Positions 55,066 to 63,730 of a stretch of DNA of 64,000 nucleotides are shown piece after piece. Below the pieces are notes generated by a model, which was not told where the DNA came from, did no database searches, and was given only the letters and a program-made list of their open reading frames with translations. Within the stretch, counting starts at the first letter, position 1, and each line of letters begins with the position of its first letter. The stretch is from contig NZ_ATYW01000009.1 in the NCBI RefSeq assembly GCF_000427885.1, positions 1 through 64,000 on the forward strand, given 5' to 3'. A program made the translations under genes and the position numbers. Source of the DNA: Glycomyces tenuis DSM 44171 (lineage in GTDB: Bacteria; Actinomycetota; Actinomycetes; Mycobacteriales; Micromonosporaceae).

Positions 55066-55261
55066 GCGTGTCCGTACCTTTCATGCGCGTCTGGTCGGTC
55101 GGGCGTGCGGCAGTGAAGGCACACCAGGAAGTTAGCTTATCCGGCGCGGCGGGCGGGCGCATCTCCCTATGTCGAGCGTTTCGGACAGTAGGCCCCATCA
55201 GTCACCGGCCGTATCGCGGGGGTATCATGTTCTGCGGTCCAGGCCTCAATGGTCGGAACCG

Positions 55262-55338
55262 GGCCCGGTATTCCAATTGGCAGAGAAGACGGATTCAAAA
55301 CCCGTACAGTGTGGGTTCGAGTCCCACCCGGGCTACCA
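55262..55338 (+). tRNA. Unusual tRNA with anticodon CAA and short variable loop
   Basis: The sequence folds as a 74-nt cloverleaf plus encoded CCA. The acceptor stem is GGCCCGG/CCGGGCT (one G-U), the T arm is GTGGG-TTCGAGT-CCCAC, and the discriminator is A. The anticodon arm ACGGA-TTCAAAA-CCCGT has CAA at 34-36, which reads UUG (Leu). tRNA-Leu is normally class II with a long variable arm, but here the variable loop is ACAGT, 5 nt. The D stem is weak (TTCC/AGAA, one mismatch) and the last anticodon-stem pair is A-C. Either it is a diverged leucine tRNA or a tRNA-like RNA with another role. A hairpin terminator follows at 55362. Confidence 0.7.
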
Positions 55339-55361
55339 CAGGCACCGCACCTGAACAGCGG

Positions 55362-55393
55362 AAACGGCACTTCGACCTGAAGTGCCGTTTCTC
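55362..55393 (+). terminator. Intrinsic terminator downstream of the CAA tRNA
   Basis: A perfect 12-bp stem AAACGGCACTTC / GAAGTGCCGTTT (55362-55373 and 55379-55390) with a 5-nt loop, ending in a short TTT within the stem, then CTC. It follows the tRNA CCA by 23 nt and would end its transcript. Confidence 0.8.
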
Positions 55394-55482
55394 GTTTCGC
55401 GCGCTGTTCCCAGGCCCCGTAGCAGGGCCCGCAGCGGCATCGCCGAACAGCGCCCGCCGCTTCGGGCGTTTCGCGTGCTGGT

Positions 55483-56916
55483 TCAGGGGGTTGTGGGATC
55501 GGTCGTCTTGCGGCGGAGCGCGGCGGCGGCGATCACCGGGCCGAGGAGGCACACCGCGGCCGCCGTGGCGAAGGCGGCCCGCAGCCCGCCGAGGGTCGCC
55601 AGCTCCCCTGCCGTGGCGGTGAGCGCCTCGGTGCGGGCCGCGGCCACGGCGGTCAGTCCCGCGATGCCGACGGCGCCGATGAAGGTGGGCATCTGGGCGA
55701 GGCCGCCCGCGACGCCCTGGTCGGCCTCGTCGAGCCCGGAGGTGATGGTGGTGATCGCCGCGACCACCGTCAGCACGTGTCCGAAGCCCATCACCGCCGA
55801 GCCGGACAGCAGCAGGGCGAGCCCGCCGGCGGCGGGCAGGAACGCCAGCGCGGCGGTGCCGGCGGCTTGCGCGGTCAGACCGATCGCGATGGCGGCGGGG
55901 GCGCCGCGGGAGCCGATCAGGCGCGAGGCGATCGAGCCGGCGGCCAGTGCCGCGGCGCCTTCGCCGAGGAAGGCCAGGCCGGTCTGGAGCGCGGTGAATC
56001 CGAGGACGTCCTGCATGTGGACGCTCAGCAGCAGTGTGGCTCCTCCGCACATGCCGAAGGTGATCAGTCCGACGGCCATGCCCCACTTGACCGTGCCGCG
56101 GCGCAGCAGCCGCGGCGGCACCAGGGGGTTGGCGTGCCGGGACTCGACCGCGAGGAAGGCGGCGAGCAGCGCGGCCGCGCCGGTGAGCGACACGAGTGCG
56201 GGCGGGGCGGACCAGCCGGTCTCGCCGCCGGTGGTGATGCCGTAGACCAGGGCGAACAGGCCGGTGCTCGCCAGGACGGCGCCGGGGACGTCCAATCGGG
56301 CGGCGGTGCTCGGGGCCGGGTCGGGCAGCACGGTGAGCGCGCCGACGATGATGAGGGCGCCGATGCCGAACAGGAGCAGCATGGTGGCGCGCCAGTCCAT
56401 GCCGGAGGTGATGAGGCCGCCGCCGATCGTCCCGACGACGAAGCCCAGGGACAGCAGGGCGCCGTTGACGCCCATCGCCTTGGTGCGTTTGGGGCCTTCT
56501 TCGAACGCGGTGGTCATCAGGGCCAGCGCGGTCGGTCCGATCGCGGCGGCGGCGACGCCCTGCCCCGCCCGGGCGGCGATGAGCATCGCGGGTGAGACGG
56601 CGAGCCCGGCCAGCAGCGAGCAGGCGGTGAAGCCGGCGACGCCGAGGACGAACAGTCGGCGGCGGCCCACCAGGTCAGAGGCTCGGGCGAACAGCGGCAT
56701 GAGCGCGGCGGTCGGCAGCAGGCAGGCGGTGGCGACCCACTGGAGGCCGCCGGTGGTGGCGAAGTCGAGGTCCCGGCCGATCTCGGGCAGGGCGACGGTG
56801 ATGATCGAGTAGTCGAGGCCGGTCATGAACGTGGCGCCGCACAGGGTGATCAGGATTAGTCGTTCGCGCGCGCCGAGCCGTTCGCCGGGGCGGCTTGTGA
56901 TGGAGTCGGTTGCCAT
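55483..56916 (-). CDS. MFS transporter (drug/metabolite export, DHA2/EmrB-like)
   Basis: A 477-residue proton antiporter with 14 likely helices. Motifs: LCGATFMTGLDYSIITVALP (helix 1), RASDLVGRRRLFVLG (loop 2-3 motif) and AARAGQGVAAAAIGPTALALM (motif C-like). ATG 56916 follows AGGAT at a usual spacing. It is divergent from the XRE regulator at 57007, which probably controls it. The substrate is unknown. Confidence 0.88.
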   Translation of the reverse strand: MATDSITSRPGERLGARERLILITLCGATFMTGLDYSIITVALPEIGRDLDFATTGGLQWVATACLLPTAALMPLFARASDLVGRRRLFVLGVAGFTACSLLAGLAVSPAMLIAARAGQGVAAAAIGPTALALMTTAFEEGPKRTKAMGVNGALLSLGFVVGTIGGGLITSGMDWRATMLLLFGIGALIIVGALTVLPDPAPSTAARLDVPGAVLASTGLFALVYGITTGGETGWSAPPALVSLTGAAALLAAFLAVESRHANPLVPPRLLRRGTVKWGMAVGLITFGMCGGATLLLSVHMQDVLGFTALQTGLAFLGEGAAALAAGSIASRLIGSRGAPAAIAIGLTAQAAGTAALAFLPAAGGLALLLSGSAVMGFGHVLTVVAAITTITSGLDEADQGVAGGLAQMPTFIGAVGIAGLTAVAAARTEALTATAGELATLGGLRAAFATAAAVCLLGPVIAAAALRRKTTDPTTP

Positions 56917-57006
56917 GACGGCGATCCTGCGGTGGAACGGGGCCCTTGGCCAGAGCCCTGTCGGGGGTACCACTGGCAGGTGCAGCTTGCGGATCGGCGA
57001 GGCAGA

Positions 57007-57870
57007 ATGGTCGGCGTGCCTTCTGCTTCCCCCATCGGCGCGTTCCTGCGTTCGCGGCGCGCCCGGCTGCGGCCCGGCGACGTCGGCCTGGGCGAGGGCG
57101 TGCGGCGGCGCCGGGTCCCGGGATTGCGTCGTGAGGAGTTCGCGCCGCTCGCCGGTGTCAGCGTCGGCTATTACACCCGGCTCGAACAGGGGCAGACGCC
57201 GAACGTGTCCGATGCGGTGCTCGACGCGATCGCCAGGACCCTCCGGCTGGACGAGGAGGAGCGCGCCCACCTGTACCGCCTGGCCCGTCCGGATCGCCGA
57301 GCGAGCCCGGACACCGGCCCGGACCGGCTGCTGCCGGGGCTGCGCGCCGTGGTCGACTCCATAGTGGATCTTCCGGTGCTGGCAGTGGGACGTGCAGCGG
57401 ATTACCTGGCCTGGAACAGGTTGGCGCACGCGCTGTTCGCGTGGAACCAGGATTTCGCGGCCGCCGGGCGGCGCGACCCGATGGCCAATATCGTCCGGCA
57501 GGACTTCCTCGACCCGATGGCGCGTGAGCTGCACGTCGATTGGCGGCAGAAGGCCGTCGACGGCGTGGCCTACCTCCAGGTCGCGGCCGGGCGGTATCCG
57601 AGGGATCGCGCGATCGCCGCCTTGATAGCCGAACTGCGCGAGGCCAGCGGGGAGTTCGTCGAGATCTGGGAGACCCATCCCATCGGCACCTGCGCCACGA
57701 CGACCCGCCGCTACCGCCACCCGGCCCTGGGCGAGTTGACCCTCACGGCCGAATTCCTGCGTTCGCGGGACGACGCCGGGCAGGGCGTCTCGATCTTCAG
57801 CGCCGCGCCGGGCTCGGAATCCGAAGCGAAGCTGCGGCGGCTGGCCGCCGAACTCGCTCAGGCGTCCTGA
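57007..57870 (+). CDS. XRE-family regulator with MmyB-like ligand-binding domain
   Basis: A 287-residue regulator. The helix-turn-helix (about 10-70) is PIGAFLRSRRARLRPGDVGL...RRVPGLRREEFAPLAGVSVGYYTRLEQGQ. The C-terminal domain (about 105-280) has the WNRLAHALFAWN and FVEIWETHPIG... motifs of the MmyB-like ligand-binding family. These members bind small molecules and typically sit beside transporters or dehydrogenases. ATG 57007 is chosen because the conserved N terminus begins there. It is divergent from the MFS gene, so autoregulation and control of export are likely. A 16-bp terminator overlaps its stop codon. Confidence 0.88.
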   Translation: MVGVPSASPIGAFLRSRRARLRPGDVGLGEGVRRRRVPGLRREEFAPLAGVSVGYYTRLEQGQTPNVSDAVLDAIARTLRLDEEERAHLYRLARPDRRASPDTGPDRLLPGLRAVVDSIVDLPVLAVGRAADYLAWNRLAHALFAWNQDFAAAGRRDPMANIVRQDFLDPMARELHVDWRQKAVDGVAYLQVAAGRYPRDRAIAALIAELREASGEFVEIWETHPIGTCATTTRRYRHPALGELTLTAEFLRSRDDAGQGVSIFSAAPGSESEAKLRRLAAELAQAS

Positions 57871-57900
57871 GCAGTGGCCCGGCGGGGCCACTGCTCAGGA
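57865..57900. terminator. Bidirectional hairpin between the XRE and DJ-1 genes
   Basis: A perfect 16-bp stem TCCTGAGCAGTGGCCC / GGGCCACTGCTCAGGA with a 4-nt loop. Its left arm covers the XRE stop codon (57868-57870), and its right arm ends 9 nt from the DJ-1 stop codon. There is no U-run on either strand. Confidence 0.85.
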
Positions 57901-57909
57901 CGAGCGGTG

Positions 57910-58578
57910 TCAGGCGTTCCGTGGTGTCGGGAGGGTGGCGTGGTCGGCCATCGACGGGCCGATCAGGTCGAGGGCGGGTCTCCAGAGCGACACCGGTGCG
58001 GACTGCGGTGAGCCGGCGTCGAAGGGGGGCCGCGGGTCGTATTCGAGGGCCAGTTGCACCGTCTTGGCCGTCGTCGCATCGCTTGCCCGAGCGAGCAGGG
58101 CGAGCGCCATGTCGATGCCGGCGGACACCCCGGCGGCAGTGACGACCTTGCCGTCGACGACGACTCGGTCGTCCACCGGAACCGCGCCGAACCCCGCCAG
58201 TCCGGCCCGGAACGCCCAGTGGCCGGTGGCGCGGCGACCGGTGAGGAGTCCGGCGGCGGCCAGGAGCGTCGATCCCACGCAGACCGACGCCGTCCAGTGG
58301 CTGTGCTCGTGCGCCTCGCGCAGCCAGGACAGCAGCTCCTCGTCCCGGACCGCGTTGAGCGCTCCGGGACCGCCCGGCACCAGGACCACGTCGGGGCGGG
58401 CGATCTGGGCATAGGCGGCCTCGGCGACCAGGTTCAGGCGCTCCCGGTCGTCGCGGACGGGCCCGACGGCGCCGGCGACGAAGGTGACCGTCCATCCTGG
58501 CGCGAACGCCAGCACGGTGTAGGGGCCGACGGCGTCGAGGGCGGTGAAACCGGGATACAGCGGGATGGCGACGTGCAT
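57910..58578 (-). CDS. DJ-1/PfpI-superfamily protein
   Basis: A 222-residue class I glutamine-amidotransferase-like protein. The nucleophile elbow is TASVCVGSTLLAAAGLL with Cys near residue 100, the N-terminal strand is HVAIPLYPGFTALDAVGP, and HWAFRAGLAGFGA follows. This is the GlxA/InhA branch that includes isonitrile hydratase and the N-terminal domains of AraC-type regulators. It could be a hydratase, a glyoxalase or a chaperone-like enzyme. It lies 58 nt after the SDR-hydrolase fusion in the same direction, so it could be part of that operon. Confidence 0.85.
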   Translation of the reverse strand: MHVAIPLYPGFTALDAVGPYTVLAFAPGWTVTFVAGAVGPVRDDRERLNLVAEAAYAQIARPDVVLVPGGPGALNAVRDEELLSWLREAHEHSHWTASVCVGSTLLAAAGLLTGRRATGHWAFRAGLAGFGAVPVDDRVVVDGKVVTAAGVSAGIDMALALLARASDATTAKTVQLALEYDPRPPFDAGSPQSAPVSLWRPALDLIGPSMADHATLPTPRNA

Positions 58579-58636
58579 GGTGATTCCTTCGTTCGTGGGT
58601 TGTGCGTGGCGTGTGCATGGGGTGGCGGTGCGGCGC

Positions 58637-60436
58637 TCACCGCCGCTCGGGCGGCGGGGTCGACGCGATCGCCGCGGCGAGCCGGTCGGGGTGTGTCAAC
58701 TGGGGATGGTGACCGGCTCCGGGGATGACGGTCGTCCTCACGTTCGCGAGCGCGTCCACCAGCGGCCGGGCGTCCGGCGCGAGGGGATCGTTTGCGCCGA
58801 CGACGAGGTGCACCGGGCCCCGATGCCGTTGCAGCAGGGCGCGGAGCCGCTGACGCCACTTGCGGTCGGAGGCGGCGGACGCCAGGCCGGCCACCCTCTC
58901 GGCGACTCCCGGTCGCCGCAGGTCACTGACCACGGACTCGAGGGCCGGCCCCTGGGAGCGGTCGCCGGTCAGCAGTTCCGCCAGATCGGCCGCGTCGGCC
59001 CGCCGCAGTTGCCACCGGATCAGGGGTCGCGGCGCGGCGCGGCGCGGCTGGAGGAAAAACGGCGACACCAGTGTCAGGCTCGGCCGGCGGTCGGGGTGCG
59101 CGGCGGCCGCTTCCAGGGCCACGGCGGCGCCTATCGACTGGCCGATCAGATGGACGCCCTCGCCGCCGTCGGCGAGCAGCGCCGCCGTCCACCGGTCCCA
59201 GCCCGAACGGCCCGTGCCCGGGCTCATTCCGGTGCCGGGCAGGTCGACCGCTCGCGTCTCCGGGAGCAGTTCGACCACGCGCGCCCAGGAGTCGGCGTTG
59301 ACGGGAAGGCCGGGCAGGATCACGCGCTGCGCTTCGGCGTCGCCGAGCTCGAACGTGCGGGCGCCGCCGACCCGCGTGAACCTGCGGCCCGGTTCCGGCG
59401 CGGCCCCGAAGCGGTGCGCGGCCAGGTGATCGGCCCAGGCCAGGATCGAGTCCATCGTGTCCGGTTTCTCGAGCCCGTGGCGCTCGGCCAGGGCGTTCGC
59501 CGCGTCCGTCGGATACCGGTCGTCCGACAGGAAGGTGAGCGTCTCGGGGTCCGCCTTCGTCAGGCGCCGTGGGAGCCGCTTGAGGACCTGGGCCGGCACC
59601 CGTGTTCGGGGCACGCCGACGCGGTAGTGCGCGCCGACGCGGCCGAGGAGCTCGGGCAGCGGCGGCGTGTGCTCGTCGAGCAGCCAGTATGAGGTGTCGA
59701 CGGTGCTGGGGTCGGTGGGGAGCATCGCCATGAACCTCGCCACGTAGTCGACCGGGATCACCGGGACGAACGTGGTCGGGCCGCCGGGAAGCGCCGGCAG
59801 GCCTCCGCGCCACAGGTGCTCCAGTGTCGTCGCCAGGCCCAGCTGCTGCTCGGCCTCCCCGGTGCGGCTGTCGCCGATCACCGTGGCGGGGTTGACGATC
59901 GACCACGGCACGCCCAGCTCTCGCGCGCGTGCTTGCACGACGGCGTCGGCCTCCTTCCGGGAGGCCTCGTAGGGGCCTTCGCGGTAGGCCTGCTCGATGC
60001 GGTGCTCGCTCCAGGGCACGGCCGCGGGGTCCTGGCCGCCGACCCGGTACCCGGACACCTGGACCAGTCGCTCCAGTCGCGGGAGCCGCGCGGCGAACGC
60101 CACGACCGCCTCGGCACTGCCGACATTGGCGCGCCGCGCCTCCTCGACGCTCATGCCGAAGCGGTAGGCGCCCGCGCAGTTGTGGATCTCGGTGATGTCC
60201 GTATAGGCCGCCGGGCCTCCTGGCAGCAGGTCCGCGGCCTCGAAGTCGACGCGGACGTCAGTCGGCGCCTCGGGGGCGCCGTGCGCCGCGAGCCAGGCGC
60301 GGAGCCGCTCGTACGATGCCGGGGTTCGGGTGGCGACGCTGGTGCGGGCTCCGGCCCGGAGCAGTTCGAGCACCAGGTGCCGTCCAATCTGGCCTGAGGA
60401 CCCGAACACCAGGGCATGCCGTTTCGCGTCCGTCAC
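58637..60436 (-). CDS. SDR/epimerase domain fused to an alpha/beta-hydrolase domain
   Basis: A 599-residue fusion. Residues 1-360 form an extended SDR (male-sterility/thioester-reductase-like) domain: ALVFGSSGQIGRHLVLELL with the nucleotide-binding G-x2-G-x2-G, VQVSGYRVGG, and YREGPYEASRKEADAVV with Y-x3-K. Residues about 370-590 form an alpha/beta hydrolase: VGGARTFELGDAEAQRVILPGLPVNADSW and the nucleophile elbow HLIGQSIGAAVALEAA. A lipid or ester substrate is plausible: the SDR part would reduce and the hydrolase part would cleave an ester or thioester. The GTG start overlaps the TetR stop (GTGA), so the two are made together and are probably repressed by it. Confidence 0.85.
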   Translation of the reverse strand: MTDAKRHALVFGSSGQIGRHLVLELLRAGARTSVATRTPASYERLRAWLAAHGAPEAPTDVRVDFEAADLLPGGPAAYTDITEIHNCAGAYRFGMSVEEARRANVGSAEAVVAFAARLPRLERLVQVSGYRVGGQDPAAVPWSEHRIEQAYREGPYEASRKEADAVVQARARELGVPWSIVNPATVIGDSRTGEAEQQLGLATTLEHLWRGGLPALPGGPTTFVPVIPVDYVARFMAMLPTDPSTVDTSYWLLDEHTPPLPELLGRVGAHYRVGVPRTRVPAQVLKRLPRRLTKADPETLTFLSDDRYPTDAANALAERHGLEKPDTMDSILAWADHLAAHRFGAAPEPGRRFTRVGGARTFELGDAEAQRVILPGLPVNADSWARVVELLPETRAVDLPGTGMSPGTGRSGWDRWTAALLADGGEGVHLIGQSIGAAVALEAAAAHPDRRPSLTLVSPFFLQPRRAAPRPLIRWQLRRADAADLAELLTGDRSQGPALESVVSDLRRPGVAERVAGLASAASDRKWRQRLRALLQRHRGPVHLVVGANDPLAPDARPLVDALANVRTTVIPGAGHHPQLTHPDRLAAAIASTPPPERR

Positions 60437-61020
60437 GGCCCGGTCCTCTCGAGCATCGTGGACAGGAGTGTCTCGGCGGCCCGCAGTGGTCCGACGTCGC
60501 GCTGCGCGCGCGAGACGATGGTCGCGCCTTCGACCATGCTCACCACGGCCGTCGCCAGTGAGCGGGCCTTGTCGACCGGGTGTCCCTCGGCCGCCAGGAG
60601 GGCCGCGAACGAGGCGATCCAGGTTTCGAAGGCCTTCGCGCACGCCTCGCGGAGGCGGTCGTCATCCGCCCCCATCTCCAAGGTGACCACCGATACCGGG
60701 CAGCCCAGCCGGAAGTCGCTTCGCGTGAGGATCTCGCACAGCACGTCGACGACCCGGGAGAGGACCTCCCGTGGTGTCGCCGGGCCCGGTTCCGTCCGGT
60801 CGATGAGGGTCTGGAACCGGGAGGCCGCGAGCGCGATCGCCGCTTCCCCCATGGCGCGCTTGCCCTCGGGGAAGTGGAAGTACAGGGAGCCTTTCGGGGC
60901 CCGGGCGTGCGCCGTCACCGTGTTCAGCCCGGTGCCGGCGTAGCCGCTTGCCTGGATGAGCTCCAGCATCGACTCCACGAGTCGCTCCCGGGTCCGGGCG
61001 CCTTTTGAGGTGTCAGTCAT
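60433..61020 (-). CDS. TetR-family repressor (LmrA/YxaF-like)
   Basis: A 195-residue TetR regulator. The helix-turn-helix is TRERLVESMLELIQASGYAGTGLNTVTAHARAPKGSLYFHFPEGK, and the C-terminal domain has the GCPVSVVTLEMGADDDRLREAC segment of the LmrA/YxaF group. ATG 61020 is the start. Upstream, TAGACCAGTCTA (61031-61042) is the LmrA-type operator. It overlaps the SDR-hydrolase fusion, so it most likely represses its own operon. Confidence 0.9.
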   Translation of the reverse strand: MTDTSKGARTRERLVESMLELIQASGYAGTGLNTVTAHARAPKGSLYFHFPEGKRAMGEAAIALAASRFQTLIDRTEPGPATPREVLSRVVDVLCEILTRSDFRLGCPVSVVTLEMGADDDRLREACAKAFETWIASFAALLAAEGHPVDKARSLATAVVSMVEGATIVSRAQRDVGPLRAAETLLSTMLERTGP

Positions 61021-61030
61021 GATGAGATAA

Positions 61031-61042
61031 TAGACCAGTCTA
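61031..61042. promoter_or_regulatory. TetR/LmrA-type operator TAGACCAGTCTA
   Basis: Five-base arms TAGAC/GTCTA around a CA centre, 10 nt upstream of the TetR start codon. TAGAC-NN-GTCTA is the box bound by B. subtilis LmrA/YxaF and other members of the subfamily. Confidence 0.75.
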
Positions 61043-61148
61043 CATATTTTTTGCATCGGGGGTCCGGGGCGAAGGACCGAGCCGAATCGCGAGCTCCGCG
61101 GCACGGGACTTCCCTTCCATCCCACGGGGTGTGCGGGTGCACCGACGA

Positions 61149-61200
61149 GCGGGGCGGGCGCCGCCCACCGGTGACATCCGGTGGGCGGCGCCCGCCCCGC
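61149..61200 (-). terminator. 23-bp perfect hairpin between the tautomerase and TetR genes
   Basis: The arms 61149-61171 and 61178-61200 are exact reverse complements around a 6-nt loop (TGACAT). It lies about 90 nt beyond the tautomerase stop codon and should end the sigma-tautomerase transcript before the TetR promoter. Confidence 0.8.
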
Positions 61201-61290
61201 AAGGCGTGGCCGGCTCGGAGGGCCGCCCGATCCTCGGCGAGGGGGCGGGGAGGGTATGGAGCCGCTCGCCGGCGCCCCTTGCTCAAGGGG

Positions 61291-61719
61291 TCAATCGGCC
61301 CGGCTCTCGCCCGCGGCGTTGAGTTGGTCCACCGCCGCGACGATCTCAGGAGTGTCGCATTGCAGACCGGACCTCCAGCCGACGTTCTGGAGCGGGTACT
61401 CGTTGATGAGGATCAGGGTCTCCTCGGTGTTCGCCAGCTCGGCATAGCCGCTCGCGATCGCCGCCGTGATCTGCTCGACGAGCTTGCGCTTCGCGTCGAG
61501 GTCGTGGAACTCGGGCGCCTCGATCGAGCAGACCGGCCGGACCGGTTCGGCCCCCACCTGGCCGTCGACGGCGATGTTCTCGGCCGGATGCTCCCGCAGC
61601 CATCCCCGGTGGTCGGGGAACCGGTACGTCTCGTGCATCGCGCGAGTGACCTCTGCGAGGACCTGCCGCTTGGCTTCGGGCGCCGCCCCCTCGGGGACGT
61701 CGATCGTGAACACGGGCAT
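61291..61719 (-). CDS. Tautomerase-superfamily protein
   Basis: A 142-residue protein of the 4-oxalocrotonate tautomerase superfamily. MPVFTIDVPEG gives the catalytic Pro-2; the core repeats as a beta-alpha-beta unit (APEAKRQVLAEVTRAMHETY and LDAKRKLVEQITAAIASGYAEL), so the chain is a two-copy fused subunit. It probably acts on keto-enol substrates; the true one is unknown. AAGGAGC lies just upstream of the ATG. It follows the sigma-factor gene by 100 nt in the same direction, suggesting one operon. Confidence 0.85.
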   Translation of the reverse strand: MPVFTIDVPEGAAPEAKRQVLAEVTRAMHETYRFPDHRGWLREHPAENIAVDGQVGAEPVRPVCSIEAPEFHDLDAKRKLVEQITAAIASGYAELANTEETLILINEYPLQNVGWRSGLQCDTPEIVAAVDQLNAAGESRAD

Positions 61720-61819
61720 GGGTTGTGCTCCTTCTTGTCTGGATGGATCGTCTGGACGGATGTGGCGGATCGCCGCTCGGCCGCAGGTGGCGAACGCGAG
61801 GCCGCGCGGCGGGAACTGG

Positions 61820-62842
61820 TCACATGGCGACCTCCTGCGCGTGGGGCTCGGGAGGGAGCGGGTCCGGCAGATCGAAACCCGCCAGGATGCGGCGTTCGCG
61901 GAATACGACGATCCCGCTGAGGGCGGCCCCGGCGGCGTCGAGCACGTGGAGGCTTTCCGGCCGCCACTCACCGGTCTCGCCCTGCGCGTAGAGGACGACC
62001 GCGGGCTGAGTGTTGGCGGCCGTCGCCACCGCCCGCCAGCGCCGTTCCCCGATTCGGGCGCCGAGGAACGCGCCGACGTCGGCGCGGCCGCGGAACCAGG
62101 AGGGGTTCGGCGGCATCTCCAGCGTCACGTCCTCATGGAGGAGCGAGACCAGGCCGTCGACGTCGGAGGACACGAACGCCCGCGCGTACGCCTCCAGCCG
62201 CTCCAGCTCACGCTGCTCCTCGGGCTCCCGAATCCGCTCCGCGGCGGGTGCCGCCTCGCTCAGGCGGCGCCGAGCGCGCTGCAGGTGGTTGTTGACCGAG
62301 GGCACGGTGAGGTCGAGCATCCCGGCCACGTCGGCGGCCGGGAACATCAGCACGTCACGGAGCACGAGCACCGCCCGCTGCACCGCCGAGAGGTGTTGCA
62401 GCGCCGCCACGAACGCGAGCCGCATACCGGAGCGAGCGGCCGCCTGCGACGCCGGGTCGGCCCGATCGTCGTCGAGCGCGCGACCCGGCAGCGGCTCGAT
62501 CCACAGCGTCCCCGGCGCTTCGTCGCCGAGCCGACCGGTGTCGACCGGCGCGGACAGGTCCGAGGGGAGCGGGCGCCGGGCCGCGGCCCCGCGGGCGTCG
62601 AGGCTGACGTTGGTGGCGATCTTGTAGAGCCAGGTGCGCATCGAGCTCCGCCCTTCCCATCGATCACGGAACCGGAAGGCCCGGAGCAGGGTCTCCTGCA
62701 CCGCGTCCTCGGCGTCCTCGGCCGAGCCGAGCAGGCGATAGCAGTGCGCCAGCAACTCGGTCCGGTACCGGGCGGCCGGCTCGTCGAGCTCCCTCGGGCC
62801 GGCCGCGGGCCCGTCGGATATGCGGGCGATCTCTTCGGTCAT
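61820..62842 (-). CDS. ECF sigma factor with a C-terminal SnoaL-like domain
   Basis: A 340-residue sigma-70 family factor. Sigma region 2 (about 25-90) has RYRTELLAHCYRLLGSAEDAEDAVQETLLRAF; region 4 (about 150-200) has LSAVQRAVLVLRDVLMFPAADVAGMLDLTVPSVNNHLQRARRRL. The last 120 residues resemble the SnoaL fold (AYARAFVSSDVDGLVSLLHEDVTLEMPPNPSWFRGRADV). This arrangement is found in the SigG/SigJ-type ECF groups, in which the C-terminal domain can regulate activity without an anti-sigma factor. ATG 62842 is selected. It is divergent from the GNAT gene and upstream of the tautomerase. Confidence 0.9.
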   Translation of the reverse strand: MTEEIARISDGPAAGPRELDEPAARYRTELLAHCYRLLGSAEDAEDAVQETLLRAFRFRDRWEGRSSMRTWLYKIATNVSLDARGAAARRPLPSDLSAPVDTGRLGDEAPGTLWIEPLPGRALDDDRADPASQAAARSGMRLAFVAALQHLSAVQRAVLVLRDVLMFPAADVAGMLDLTVPSVNNHLQRARRRLSEAAPAAERIREPEEQRELERLEAYARAFVSSDVDGLVSLLHEDVTLEMPPNPSWFRGRADVGAFLGARIGERRWRAVATAANTQPAVVLYAQGETGEWRPESLHVLDAAGAALSGIVVFRERRILAGFDLPDPLPPEPHAQEVAM

Positions 62843-62926
62843 ACATGGGTAGACCGTTCTCGGCCCGGATTCTGCTCGCTCGCGACCGATCCGTACCGCG
62901 ACCGGGGCGGGTCTATCGTGGGGCTC

Positions 62927-63730
62927 ATGAACGATCGCATCACCGCCGACGGTGCGGCCTGGCCGCGGTTCGAGGCGGCCGTGGAGGACTTCTGGTCGCT
63001 CGGCGGGGAGGTGAGCGCCCACGACGGCTATGAGCTCGTGCGCCACCGGGCCGCACCGGACCATCCACTGGGCAACTTCTGCCGCGGGCTCCGCACCGCG
63101 GCCGCGGCGGAGAGCATCCGCGCCCACGGCGACGACGCGGCGGCGCCGCTGCCGCCGCGTGTGATCATCGACACCGAGGCCCCGCCCGCGGTCGAAGCGG
63201 TCCTCGCCTTGAACGACTGGGCGCTCGAGCGGCTCCTGGTCCTCGAACTGGCCGCCGATGTGCCCGTTCCCGAGCCGCACGGCCTCCAGGTGCGGCATGC
63301 CGACGGCGAGGAGGACTGGCGCGAGATCGAGCGGCTGTTCCGCATCGACCACCTGGAGGAGGACGCCCGCCACGGCTCGCCGCCGCGTCCGCCCGAGCTG
63401 ACGCGCTCGGCGGTCGCGCTGCGGCGCGCGCTCGGACCGCAGGTGCGCTACCTGCTCGCGGAAGGGGACCGCAGTGTCGTGGCGACGATCGCGGTGTGGG
63501 TCGGCGGCGAGGGCATCGGGCTGATCGAGGACGTCTTCGTCCACCCCCGGGAGCGGGGCTCGGGGGTCGCCACGCAGATGCTTCGCCGCGCCGTCGCCCA
63601 CGCCCGGGGCCGCGGCGCCGGCTCGGTCCTGATCGGAGCGGAGATCGACGACACCCCGAAGCACCTGTACCACCGGTTCGGCTTCCGCCCGGTCGGCGTG
63701 CAGCACAGCTACCACAGGCCCACGCCCTGA
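62927..63730 (+). CDS. GNAT-family N-acetyltransferase
   Basis: A 267-residue protein. The first 125 residues form a domain of unknown identity ([36 protein letters not shown]). The GNAT domain (about 130-265) has [44 protein letters not shown] with the R/Q-x-x-G-x-G/A acetyl-CoA loop, and [16 protein letters not shown]. It may acetylate an amine, peptide or antibiotic. ATG 62927 is the first start; the intergenic gap from the sigma factor is 84 nt. Confidence 0.85.
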   Translation: MNDRITADGAAWPRFEAAVEDFWSLGGEVSAHDGYELVRHRAAPDHPLGNFCRGLRTAAAAESIRAHGDDAAAPLPPRVIIDTEAPPAVEAVLALNDWALERLLVLELAADVPVPEPHGLQVRHADGEEDWREIERLFRIDHLEEDARHGSPPRPPELTRSAVALRRALGPQVRYLLAEGDRSVVATIAVWVGGEGIGLIEDVFVHPRERGSGVATQMLRRAVAHARGRGAGSVLIGAEIDDTPKHLYHRFGFRPVGVQHSYHRPTP

